A stretch of 64,000 nt of DNA from Topomyia yanbarensis (Eukaryota > Arthropoda > Insecta > Diptera > Culicidae): assembly GCF_030247195.1 (NCBI RefSeq), contig NC_080670.1:35431934-35495933 (forward strand), given 5' to 3'. Below are positions 1-10,500 of this stretch, one piece after another. The position numbers were made by a program, and so were the translations under genes. The first letter of the stretch is position 1, and each line of letters starts with the position of its first letter. A model generated the notes under the pieces. It saw only the letters and a list, made by a program, of their open reading frames with translations. It was not told the DNA's origin and made no database searches.

Positions 1-325
1 GAAAGTTTCATTAAAATCTGAGAGGGTGCTGCCAACATTTGTTCGAGTTGGCGTGGAATTCGTCCTAGGCTATTCTCAGAACTGTTCCCATATTAATAGG
101 ATTTAGTTCCTTGTACCGTTGAACCTCTTCTCCGGGATTTCTGGAGTCGTCAAGTAGTATATATCAAGTCAAGTAGTATATATTCTGATGAAAGAAATTT
201 TAAATTCATCAAATTCTTTTAAATTTTAAAAGTCGGTATTTCGTTAGGTAATTATTCGTGGTGTCTCAACAAAATCAAACAATGAATGTCTACAATCTAC
301 TCATCTTGAGTTGTCATGTTTTAAA
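1..325. repeat. Dispersed repeat, copy A (second copy at 6296-6585)
   Basis: This stretch is about 90% identical by eye to 6296-6585. Both run from 'gaaagtttcattaaaatctg' to 'catcttgagttgtcatgttt', in the same orientation. Copy A has a small extra duplication of 'caagtagtatatat' near 155-182. It starts at the window edge, so its left end is unknown. There is no coding capacity. The family resembles mosquito non-autonomous DNA repeats but was not identified. Confidence 0.8.
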
Positions 326-3290
326 AGGTATGGTAACTGTTCCCTAATTCACCTCAGTTTCTCCATTCTGTCCAACGCATCGGTAGGATGACAAACAAGA
401 CGTTCGCTTCCAATTGTCCCTTGCACCTTGGCTTATGACTTCGATAAAGGTCTCGAAAATAATTCGTCGAATTTCCGACAATCCACGCTACTTACAAACA
501 AAACCGCCCCAGTCCACAATTCATCCAATTCGGCCAACAAAGCGCTAATCCATTCGAGGCACCCACAGCGCGACCGTCCATAATCCGATTCGTAACGAAT
601 CGCTAGCGTATGCGCTAGTACCGGAGGAACCGTTTACGCTGCATGTTCCTCCTTTCAGCGCGCTCGCTCCCAGCATAAACCCCGAAAACAGAAATGGAAT
701 CGATCAACTGGCAGCGTCGCGGACTGTGGAATGCTGTTCGATTGTTCGTTTAATAGAATCATAAATGCGTTATTTGCTGATTAATAGATTAAGCATGACT
801 GGGCGGGATTGTCGTCCGTATGTTCCTATGACCAATGGGATCTGCTCCGATCTGGCAATTCAGCAATCAGCTAGGGGCTCATTATTCAAAATCTCGTTCC
901 TCCGCCCGGCCAGCGGTGTTCTGCGATCGGATCGAGGATCGATGATGATGATGATGATGCTGATCGAGGCGATGACGCTACTCTGGACGCACCGGGTCTG
1001 CTTGTTACGGATCTATTCCCCGTATAGCTTTTCGGAACCGATCTGATACGGCCCAATCAGATCTGCGTGCGCTTGCCATGCCGGAACGATAGAGATAGAG
1101 AGTAAACGTATCTGGTCGAATTTGATTGGGAAATCGCAGCGGGGAGTATGTAAAACATATGATGTTTGTAATCATTCCACAGACTGTCAGTGAGTATCGA
1201 TTTTTATGCATATTTTGGTTGGGAGGCATGTTTCTTTGTGATTACTATTGTCGGTTGCTCCGTTCCTCTCCCCCAAGGGTATTCCCGATTTCACGGTAAT
1301 TGCTAAGCTAGGAGTATATGGGAAAATGGCTCTTAGTCATGATTATTGATCTGTCATGATCCTCGATTATAGGCTGGGTTGTATTACTCTTTATATCTAC
1401 GCTATAGTTGCGGATAATGAAGAAATGATCGGTACAATCGGCGTGATTGTCTGATATCATCATGATCCGTTACCGGTTTTTTTCAATACTGTAGTTGAGT
1501 GGCTGAATTATGGGATGTTGTGGTACCTTATCGTCGATCTAAATATTAGTGGGCCGACCTTAATCGGTTTATTACTGAGATGTAGACTTGTGTGTTTATT
1601 CGAATAGTCATAAAGCAAATCAGTCCATTCCACAAGAACATGAATTTTACACATTTGACTATTTTGAATAGTCAAGCGCGAGTTATTTTAGGATGGATTC
1701 AAACGATTTTATTTGTTTAAATGTATTTAAATTTTAATCTAAAATGGTAAAGATCAGTAGGGGGTTCAATAAAGACAATCTATGCGGTGGATCCTTCAAA
1801 ACGCGTGTGAAGAAGACAGACGAAAGATATCGGAACAAGCGAATAAGATATCAACCAGCGGTAATCAGACGCGATGAGAGAAGGGTAAAATTAGAAAAAA
1901 AATCTGTGATATTTTACAAATATAAGAAAACCATTTCGTATTTTTATAGTACTTTAATCAATATGTTTGCTGACTTTACAATTGTGCTTTTTTCACAGTG
2001 TGATACTTTAAACTACAATATCAATATCAATGTCATCTTTCCGGATTTATTCCTTAAATCTTACATGTATTCATAATTTACACGTTTACAATATACACAT
2101 AGACTTGTTTGCTCTTATCGGCGGCGATCTCTCACTTACTCGATAGATAGTTATTTTACAACGTTTAGCAATACTATATCATCAACACATCAAGACGTTT
2201 AAATGTTGCCTCCATAATATGGGTTAGTAAATTCTTTCGTTTCCTTATTATAAGTCGCCCGTAAGCGGGGTTCCTTTTCCGGGGGTATCAGGTTCATCGA
2301 ACCATCACTTTTTATTTGCAGCCTGGGGCGTCCTAGCCCCGTTTTTCGAACCCTTTTCTTTGCTCAATTGCGTTCTGGTTGCTTCAATTATCGTCCCCTT
2401 ACACTTAATATTTACAGTAATTCGCGCTAAAATTTCTCTGACCCCCTCCCCGTGTGGTGTACTTTAGTTAATATTGTTACCGACTTTAATATAGTTTAAT
2501 GGCTATTGTTTTAACCGTCCCATTCACTACACGAAAATAGTTTGCATCAATTTCGTTCCCCTTTACAGATATCAAAAAAAAGGTTCAATTGTTATGCGGC
2601 CTGTAATGGGTTCTACAGTCTAATTGTTTATATGGCATCATTTTTGCTCACTGTTTTTTGCAAGTGAACTGGGGGCTAAATACGATGATGATTAGTAGGG
2701 GTTGCTGGCCAAAAATAAATAGAACAAAAAAAACTAATTTCAATTCACTCATTTTGTCTTGGAACACTAATAATACTTTCAACTTTTGCTCGGAGTCATT
2801 AAACATTAAAACTAAAAGCAAACATTGCACTTCTATTGTGTTGCAGCATAACCGAACGTCGTGAAATCATATTTCCAACAATTCCCTAATTAACGTAAGA
2901 AATGTACAATTAGCTAGTCACGTGGTAATACTGTGCGTCATTAAGGATGAGAAAATGGCTTTCCGGAATGGTTCATTTTTCACACCAGGTCGATATAAAT
3001 TGAGATAGGCTCAATCGAGAAACATCATACCGCTTTTTCTCGCCTCTTCCGTTTTCTGATCCTGTGAAGGTTCTGCTGTCTGTGGTATGTGCGATGTTTT
3101 CGATCATTCAATGTGGGTTCCATTAACCGCAGGTGTTTATTATTCAAGTGATTGCTAGCTAGTTGGATTAGTTAGTTAAATTACCAGTTGCTCTCGCGCT
3201 GGCGGGATCCGTTCACGCGAGTTGCTTTACACAGAATCGTACCCGAAAGACACGATTGCCGCATGAAAAACGGTTACTACCAAATTAGTT
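326..3290. other. No gene recognised; low-repeat sequence
   Basis: This is about 3 kb without a convincing coding region. ORFs here are short, overlap on both strands and match no family I know. The only simple repeat noted is a (GAT)n run at 941-959. Sequence at 400-1250 is moderately GC-rich and looks unique, so an untranslated exon or regulatory element is possible but not visible. Confidence 0.5.
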
Positions 3291-3295
3291 ATGCG

Positions 3296-3512
3296 TTTCG
3301 ACTTCGTCTCATCAGAATCCGCCATTAACTTAGTGACAGGACTAAGTTAGTGCCGGATTGATGCTAGTTTCAAACACGAAAACACTGTGTTTCTGAGCAA
3401 ATCCATAGTCCTACGTGATGGCCCTCATTAAAAGTTTTTTTAGACCTACACGCCAATGCGGCGCTAACTTAGTCCTGTCGCTAAGTTAGTGTCGAATTCT
3501 GGTCGCAAATTC
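3296..3512. repeat. Degenerate foldback element, same family as 7872-8059
   Basis: The left arm (about 3309-3358) and the reverse complement of the right arm (about 3460-3512) share 'aacttag.gacaggactaag' and flanking bases. The spacer contains an 'aacac..gtgttt' palindrome, as in the perfect copy at 7872-8059. A further half-arm lies at about 3594-3662, and another relative at about 53125-53170. This is a non-coding foldback or MITE-like family of unknown class. Confidence 0.6.
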
Positions 3513-3662
3513 CATAACTAATTTAGTTATATAGGTTTTATGCCCCTCACGTGCAAATATGGTTTTAAATGATTTTCTCCCTAGTGGAGTTAGGCGTTTT
3601 GATTTCGTCTCATCAGAATCTGATACTAACTTAGAGACAGAATTAGATTAGTACCGGATTGA

Positions 3663-4439
3663 CAAATGTATTTATATTACAATGGCCCTTTTGCTTGTAT
3701 TCAGTGAAATGCTGCAAATTCATCACGCGTGCTACAAACAGTCGAACGGGCAAACGATCTTTGTGCAAGAAAACGTAATTAAACGCAAAGGAGTCCCGTT
3801 TACGTTCACCCGAAATGAGTTTGAACAGAGACACAATGTTTTCCCGTCCAATGCGATTGCAATTCAAAATCTTTGCTCAATGGAGCAGCCTATCCCGTGC
3901 TTCAGTCAGTAGTTCCACACATGACAAACTCAAATCAGTGACCACACCATTGATCCAAACTTTGTGAGCGGGTATGTAGACGCGGTATTCCTTCGTATAA
4001 GATTTGTCGAAACTAACGTCATTTGCTTGCTTTGGACAGAACATTACTATTCTAAGCTTATCTGGACGAACTTTCCAGATATTTGTCACCTGAAAGAAGA
4101 TCAGATATGGTCTGACAGAGTTTATTGTTCATGATTTTCAAAGGGAATTTGGAATCTTTCGTATACGATTCTTGTTCGACATCCGGGGGATGTCGATTGT
4201 AGCGTTGCCACAGTATATTGATTTGCGAAACGAATGACTCCGCTTAGTTAATGTTCTAGTACGAACTCTACACGTTAGGTTTGATGCGGTTAATTTGAAG
4301 CCTGTTTACATCTGCCAGATTGAGCTCCGTAGCCATTAAGCCGTGCAATAAACCACGCTAAACATTTCTCGATCGGTACTTCCGAGCCATATATATATAG
4401 CTATTGCATATACAAATGGCAAACATCACCAAGGCGTTC
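3663..4439. other. No gene recognised
   Basis: There are short overlapping ORFs on both strands (for example 3682-3912 plus and 3877-4089 minus). None has a recognisable motif. Nothing else is seen here. Confidence 0.4.
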
Positions 4440-4469
4440 AACAGAAATGTTCCATACTCCGTCTAGGAC

Positions 4470-4650
4470 TAGGCTGGAGATCAGGCTTACCGTAGAACAT
4501 CTGCCCGTAGACTACCTGGAACATGAAGATCTTTGCAAGAAATACGGTCAATCTGAACTTCACGTGACTATAACACTGTTCTACGTGGAAGCAATTGTCA
4601 AGCAAATACCGGCAAAACCAGCCTCCGACCACAATTCATATGGACTCAGG
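4470..4650. repeat. Direct repeat DR2, copy A (second copy at 6589-6763)
   Basis: It shares about 170 bp with 6589-6763, from 'ggagatcaggcttaccgtag' to 'gaccacaattcatat'. Both copies stay open in the same plus frame, but most differences between them change the encoded residue, which argues against selection on a protein. In this copy the 7-bp minisatellite begins directly after 'aattcatat'. In the other copy unrelated sequence follows. Confidence 0.75.
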
Positions 4651-5990
4651 GATCTTGATTCTGGACTCTGGAATCCGAACTCTAGACTCTGAACTCTGGA
4701 ATCTGCACTCGAGACCCTTGATTTCTTGTCTCTTGACTCTCCCGTCGGGACTCTGGATTCTGTGTTCTGATCTCTGGACTGTGGACACTGAACTTTAGTT
4801 TCTGGACTCTTCACTCTCATCGCGGGATGATGGGCTCTTGGCGCTGGTATCGAAGTTATGTACTATGCAGTCTGGCTCTGGTATCTGGGATCTTGATCCG
4901 TCACTCTGGAATATGAAATCTAGACTCTGGACTCTGAACTTTAGGCTCTGCGCTGGGATCTCTGGATTCTGGACTATTGGCTCTCTTCTCGGGACGCTGG
5001 ACTCTGGATTCTTGTCTCTGGGCTCTGTGCTCTGGACTCTGAGCTCTAGACTCTGGGCTCTGAACTCGGGACACTGGGCTCAGTATTTTGGGTTGAGCAT
5101 TTTGGTCTCTGGACTCAGAACACTGGTCTCAAGATTCTCGCCTCTGGTTTCTGAGCTCTACATTCTGGACTTTGAACTCTGGGTGCTGCACTCTTCAAGC
5201 TGGGTTCTGGACTCTGGACTCTCGCCACGAGATTCCATGCAATGGACTCTGTGGTCTGGAGTCTGAATTCTTGCCTCAGTATTTTGGATTAAGTACTTCT
5301 AGTTCTCGATTCTGGTCTCAGAGCTCTGGACTCTGGACCTAGGATTCCCGACTTTGTTCTCTGCACTCTGAAATCTGAATTCTGAACTTTTGCTTCGAGA
5401 TTCTGTGCTATGGACTCTGGACTGTAGACTGTGGTCTCTGAGCACATAAGCAAACTCTAGATCGAATCTGAACTCTGAATTCTGGACTCTGAGCTCTGGA
5501 ATCTGGACTCTAAGCTTTGGTTTCATTGTTTTGGGCTGGAGGCTCTGGACTGTGGGCTCTGGGCTCAGGATTATGTGCTGAAGACTCTGGGCTCAGCATT
5601 TTGGGATAAGAACTCTAGACTCTGGTTTCTGCTCTCTGGGATCTGGACTCTAGGTTTTAGAGTCAGGGCTCTTTCATCTGACTCTGAACTCTGGGCTCTG
5701 AACTCTGCCCTCTGGACTCTGAACTCTGCACTCGGAACTCTGGATTCTGGACTCTGAGCTCTGTCTTCGGAACTCAGAGTTCTGATCGCTATGCTATGGA
5801 CTCTGGACTCTGCATTCTCGACACTGAACTCTGGATTCTGTACTTTCGACTCGCCTCAGTATTTTGGGTTAAAGACTCGCGACTCTGGATTCTGGTCGGG
5901 ACTCTGGACTCTGGGCTATGGAATCTGGAGTCTGAGCTCTCTCCTCGGAATTCTGGATTCTGGTCTCTGGGCTATGGACCGTAAATAAAA
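4650..5990. repeat. Degenerate 7-bp minisatellite, consensus ACTCTGG
   Basis: About 1.34 kb is built of diverged heptamers of the type ACTCTGG / ACTCTGA / ATTCTGG, read from the plus strand. Because 7 is coprime to 3, each frame cycles through the same 21-bp (7-residue) pattern that lacks stops. This explains the open frames full of L-W-T-L-D-S-G at 4838-5266, 5575-5757 and 5791-5988. They are not genes. The divergence suggests an old array. Confidence 0.9.
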
Positions 5991-5993
5991 CTA

Positions 5994-6132
5994 CACTGAA
6001 AAAATTCCTTTTGGATAAGGAAAAGTTTTTTTCTAATAACTTTTTTTCCTTAAAAGGGAAACATAATTACGTATTTTGGAACAAATTTTTTTGTAAACCG
6101 ACTTTAAATTTTTAACAGCGATTTTTTCAGTG
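5994..6132. mobile_element. 139-bp MITE with TA target duplication
   Basis: The terminal inverted repeats are CACTGAAAAAAT at 5994-6005 and its reverse complement at 6121-6132. A TA dinucleotide lies directly outside each end (5992-5993, 6133-6134). TIR plus TA duplication is the signature of Tc1/mariner-type MITEs. There is no coding capacity. The AT-rich sequence to its right (6135-6295) may belong to a larger related element that continues into the 6296 repeat. Confidence 0.7.
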
Positions 6133-6295
6133 TACGTGAAGAACTTTTTTAATATTTTTATTAAAAAATTTGACTAATTTTGTGACAATCGCTCCTGCAA
6201 CATTTTTTGTAGGATTTGTCATTTTTGACTAGATCATTTTTGAAAAAAAAACAAAGTATGCAAAGTGGTTTTTTGTGACCAAGTCTTCATGTACA

Positions 6296-6585
6296 GAAAG
6301 TTTCATTAAAATCTGAAAGGGTGCTGCCAACATTTGTTCGAGTTGGCGTGAAATTTGTCCTAGGCTATTCTCAGAACTATTCCCATATTAATAGGGTTTA
6401 GTTCCTTGTACCGTTCAGCCTCTTCTTCCGGGATTTCTGGAATCGTCAGAAGTCAATCTTTGAAGTAGTATACATTCTGATGAAAGAATTTTTAAATTTC
6501 GTTAGGTAATTATTCGTGGTGTCTCAACAAAATCAAACAATGAATGTCTACAATCTACTCATCTTGAGTTGTCATGTTTTGACAG
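6296..6585. repeat. Dispersed repeat, copy B (of 1-325)
   Basis: This is a direct-orientation relative of 1-325, joined almost immediately (through 'gacaggagttgct') to DR2 copy B. In the left copy the same two blocks are separated by about 4.1 kb. This copy is therefore either a deletion product or the uninserted arrangement. Confidence 0.8.
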
Positions 6586-6588
6586 GAG

Positions 6589-6763
6589 TTGCTGGAGATC
6601 AGGCTTACCGTAGAACATCTCCCCGTGAACTACCTGGAACATGAAGATTTTAGCAAGAAACACGGTCAACCTGAACTTCACGTGACTATAACACTGTTCC
6701 ACGTGAGAGTAATTTTTAACCAAATACCGGCAAAACCAGCCTCCGACCACAATTCATATTGGC
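6589..6763. repeat. Direct repeat DR2, copy B
   Basis: This is the partner of 4470-4650 at about 85-90% identity by eye. It lacks the adjoining minisatellite. Confidence 0.75.
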
Positions 6764-6904
6764 CGATTGAATTGCTTTTCTATATGCTTCAACTGTTATA
6801 GAAAAACATTCTGCAACGCCTCGACACTTGTGTCGAGAAGCATGGCATCACGAGCATGTTTTTATGGTCTAAAAAAACTTATTATATTATACTGACATTA
6901 TTTA

Positions 6905-7215
6905 ATGGCCTAAAGGGATCATCCATAAATGACGTAGCATTTTTGGAGTGATTTTAACACCCCCTCCCCCATCGTAGCATTTCGTCACAAAACTCTAAAA
7001 ACCCGCTTGGTAATTACGTAGCTTGACGGTAACACTTCCCTTCCCTTGTCCCCGTAAAAAATTTAAAGCGATGTTAGATGAAACGGGTAAGGTTGTCGTG
7101 ACGTCAGGTTAACTCCTATTCCCCTTTAAAGATCCTCTACCCCCCTGTCGTCACAAATCATCTTAAAATACAAACACCCCATGAATACACCAAAATGTAG
7201 TTTTTATATGGGATC
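6905..7215. repeat. Probable dispersed non-coding repeat ('ggatcatccataaatgacg' type)
   Basis: The stretch starts with 'gggatcatccataaatgacg' and has several C-rich tracts (for example 6960-6971 and 7140-7147). It resembles a terminal sequence widespread in arthropod genomes as part of non-autonomous DNA elements. The class is recalled, not derived here. There is no ORF of interest. Confidence 0.4.
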
Positions 7216-7860
7216 AACCGCACCATGGAAATGGTGTTTTTGGGTATCAATGTACCATGCAATGGGTGTGATTTTAGACCATGGTCATGGGATTGCTATG
7301 GCTTTTCAATTGTTCGGACTACGCTCATAGAAACTGTTGGCATCTGTATTTCTGACCCTCTAGATGTCTTACGATACGGCATCAAATCAAGTTCCATCAG
7401 ATCAAAACTTCTTGCTCTACTCCAGTGTACTTCATCTACATGGCGCAAGATATTAATCAACGCCACGACCAGACACTTATATTCTGAAACTGTATCTCAA
7501 ATATGATTATCTCCTTGTGAAGTGAGTCAATGTACAGGTTACCTCCGGTAACCTATTCACACACTTTTTCATCGGACTGTTTTCTTTAGGTCGGGTCGTT
7601 GTATTAATCGTTTAACCGTATGTGAAACTAACTATGCTCCAAGATATTTCTACGTGTCGAAAAACACTCACGTCCATGCAAGAGGAGACTCGTGGATTCC
7701 CGGATCCCCTATGTCCGCGGAGATATAATAAATTACAAACATGTTAACTGCGAGAAACTATGCTATATTTCACCCTAAGGAGGAAAATTTGGTAAAAACC
7801 AAAATTTCTCACTAGGGTGAAAATTTGTTGGTAAAAACCAGTCTTTGTACAGGAGGGCAC
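7216..7860. other. No gene recognised
   Basis: One 93-codon open frame at 7225-7506 has no recognisable motif. A short palindromic patch (about 7790-7845, 'aatttggtaaaaacc') is the only structure seen. Confidence 0.35.
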
Positions 7861-7871
7861 AAATCCTTATT

Positions 7872-8059
7872 TCATACTATGTTGCGTTTCGGCTTCGCCT
7901 CTTCAGAAACCGACACTAACGTATTGTCGGAATAGATTAGCGCCGGCTTGACGCAAATCCCTTAAAACTAAAACACACTATGTGTTTCAATCTATCTATT
8001 CCGACAATACGTTAGTGTCGGTTTCTGAAGAGGCGAAGCCGAAACGCAACATAGTATGA
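7872..8059. repeat. Perfect 66-bp inverted repeat (foldback element)
   Basis: The left arm 7872-7937 and right arm 7994-8059 are perfect reverse complements with a 56-bp loop. The loop contains 'aacacactatgtgtt', itself palindromic. A transcript across it would form a long perfect hairpin. Diverged relatives at 3296-3512, about 3594-3662 and about 53125-53170 show that it is a repeated family. The perfect arms suggest recent mobility or gene conversion between arms. Confidence 0.9.
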
Positions 8060-8236
8060 GAAACTGTTCATCAATTGTATGAATTGCGTATTGAACTGTC
8101 CACTGTGGCTTCGGTATCTTCAATGACAATGTATCCGTCTTCTATAGCTTTCCGAATAATGGTCGTAGTGGCAAAGTTTCCCTTAACAAAAATAGCTGTC
8201 CGCAGACGCGACAACACGACACACGCCACAAAAATA

Positions 8237-8311
8237 TTCACTATGGATATTGTTCTAGCTATTCCAACACAGCAATAACATTGGAATAGCTAGAACAGAA
8301 TTCATAGTGAA
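8237..8311. repeat. 31-bp imperfect inverted repeat, 13-base loop
   Basis: The arms 8237-8267 and 8281-8311 pair over 'ttcactatg' and 'gttctagctattccaa', with mismatches in the middle. It is a small hairpin of unknown role, possibly a relic of a foldback element. Confidence 0.75.
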
Positions 8312-8329
8312 TGTACATTGGAATTTCAT

Positions 8330-8500
8330 TCGCGTGATTTTCAGGCTCCTGTTCAATTCTTACACTTCATCAATAGTCTCTATCGCGTGTTGTACTCGCT
8401 GATAATAATCTATTTATGCGTTTGTGGCAGGAGTTACCAAGACATCAAGCACGTTGTCGGGTTATGTGCCGCCACGGCTCTTTCAAGAGGGTCCCTGCAG
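8330..8500 (+). pseudogene. I/LOA-like retrotransposon ORF2 C-terminal fragment
   Basis: Translation gives LCVCGRSYQDIKHVVGLCA at about 8411-8470. This aligns with the terminal zinc-binding motif LCACDEGYHDIEHVVWVCA of the LINE at the right end of this window. The C-x-C...H...C residues that close ORF2 of this clade are kept, but only this tail remains and upstream sequence is not alignable. It is a short dead remnant. Confidence 0.65.
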
Positions 8501-9640
8501 GTCTGAAGACTTCCCTGTCATCGCTTTCGATTATCCTTTCGCATTTACTGTTAGTGCTGTGACACCGCTGTTGGAGCTAATCTTTCTTTTAGCTCTAAGT
8601 ATGATGTATTTTCGGCTGTACGGGTTGTGTTTTCTTGGTTAGGGATCGGCGTTGTAGTGTTTATCAAGCAAGAACTTCCTTTTCACTCTCTTCTTCCGAA
8701 ACTTCAACTTTCAGTTTCCGCATAATCTTATGACGCCAGTCTGCAGTCTCGCGCCATTCTTCATTTTTCCTTTTGCTCTCGAACACACCAAGCATACGAT
8801 AGTCTGTCTTCTTCAACAAACTCGACTCATGGTCCTACATAACAACAGGGAGTATCAGCGCTTTGTATAGAGCAAGTCATATTCGCAACCAAAAAACGCC
8901 TTGTTATCTCGCGACTTACGTCTTTATACCGTTTCACAAGTGTTTCAAAAGATATGAACACGTCAAGCACCTTGTACCGTACCCCACCTATCGCACCTTC
9001 ACGCGCTGTACCAGGTACTATTTATTTTATCTTGTTAGAATTTATTGTCAGTGAGGTTCCCAGAGTCTCGCTTTTAATAATTTCAATGTCATCTGCGAAG
9101 CCAAGTTTCCGTAATCTCGCAGTAATAGTTCCGTTTAACAGCACATCAGATCTTGGCATTGTACCACGAGTATGGCAGTATAGCACTGAATAATAAATTA
9201 GAAATTACACCACCCTGCTTCAATCCAACTAATAACGTAAATGAATCGGATGTATCTCCGGCGTCATAGGAATCAGTTTTGCCAAAAAGTCATCATCTAT
9301 CGCAGTTACTTTCGGTTCACTGAATCGTACGCTGCTTTGAAATCCACCAACAGATATATAAATATGCATAGCTGTTTTCCGAGATTCGTCGCTGTGAAAA
9401 ACTGGGTTTACTACTGAAATTGTCCCCTTTCGTATTAGAAAAAAATAATATTGATTTGGATAAAACTGTCAACTTGGCTCAATATTCCAGATGAAAACGG
9501 ACACAAACAGTCACTTCAATCTAATGGGAATTGCATAGAAAACAAAAGAATTCATTGTTTTAATGCTTGCTGTGGTGATCTATTGAGATGAGTGAATCGT
9601 AGTAGCAAGATGTGAAACTTCGACCAAATACACTGGTCAT
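8501..9640. other. No gene recognised
   Basis: Several 60-80 codon ORFs are present without motifs. The sequence has the look of decayed retrotransposon (for example around 9050-9130 and 9240-9340), but I could not place it in a family. Confidence 0.35.
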
Positions 9641-9646
9641 ACACAA

Positions 9647-9808
9647 GGGGCGGGCATAGCGTAGTTGGTAGACCGATTGCCTTGTACGCAGCTCACCTGG
9701 GTTCGATTCCCCACCCCGCACATTAGGTTAGAAATTTGTCTAAAGAAATTTTTCTAATCCGAAAAGAGGTGAAGGTTAAACCTCTATAATCGAAATAAAG
9801 AAAAAGAT
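9647..9808 (+). mobile_element. tRNA-derived SINE
   Basis: It has a tRNA-like head at 9647-9720 with an A-box ('tagcgtagttggta', 9657-9670) and a B-box ('gggttcgattcc', 9699-9710), followed by a non-tRNA body and an A-rich tail ('gaaataaagaaaaag'). These boxes form an internal RNA polymerase III promoter. The 3' body and tail show that it is a SINE, not a working tRNA gene. Target duplications are not clear. The named mosquito family (Feilai-like or other) is not assigned. Confidence 0.8.
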
Positions 9809-9839
9809 AATACACCAAAGCCTCTATCGGATTTTTGCG

Positions 9840-10215
9840 CGAACTAACAACCATGAAATCTGTGGAATCTTGTAGTTTTCTTCAGTATTTTACGAACACG
9901 TACTTTGACTCTGTAATGTATTTTTGGTGCTCAGAGCAGTTTTCGATTTTGTGTCGTACGTGATACTGAACCTTATCAAATAAATTACGAAGATCAAGGT
10001 CCTACTAGTTCTCGCATATCTATTAGCTGGACACATCTATGCTATATTTCAAAGAAAAATTCACGGAAAATTAATTCATGAATAGTATTCTAAATTTTGA
10101 GAAATAGTTCACGTAAAAATTTCAAGACCATGTGCAGAGTATCACAAAAGTGAAAATGATTAGGGAAGTCTTCTAAATTTGTGAACACAGAGCCACTTCA
10201 CAAATCCATGAATAA
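9840..10215. repeat. TIR-family repeat fragment ('ttcacgaa' family)
   Basis: It shares 'ggtgctcagagcagttttcg', 'gaaccttatcaaat' and 'tcatgaata..attct..attttg' with copies at 23540-24340 and 35125-37047. It is a truncated copy of the same non-coding element family. Confidence 0.75.
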
Positions 10216-10500
10216 TATTCTGAGCTCTGCCCAGTATTTTTCAATTGGCAGCAATTCCGGTGTGTTCGAGGTATTAAGATTCTTTGGCATCTTCTTAGTC
10301 TTGCGCCACTCCAGAACATCTTTCGAGTAATGGCACGATGCTAAATTCGGACAGGAAAGCGTAGAGACGTCGTGGGATCTTAATAGTGGAAGTTGACGCT
10401 TGGAGGCATTTTTTCAAGTACACCTGCCCATTGACCGTTCCGGTTATCACGAGCTGGGTGCTCCAATTTCCACACGAGCAAATTGCCTGGCACATTGCGC
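10216..10500 (-). pseudogene. Tc1/mariner transposase fragment
   Basis: The minus frame contains a stretch of the type 'CSCGNWST..VITGTVNGQVYLKKCLQ', typical of the block between the first and second catalytic aspartates of mosquito mariner/Tc1 transposases. The frame then drifts with stops (for example at about 10295). Flanks lack recognisable TIRs. It is a dead internal fragment from a lineage different from the mariner halves at 25.3 kb and 41.6-44.7 kb. Confidence 0.55.

Noticed and set aside
4838..5266. A 142-codon ORF rich in L-W-T-L-D-S
   Set aside because: A by-product of the ACTCTGG heptamer array.
9647..9720. A tRNA gene
   Set aside because: A- and B-boxes are present, but a non-tRNA body and A-rich tail follow directly, so this is a SINE head.
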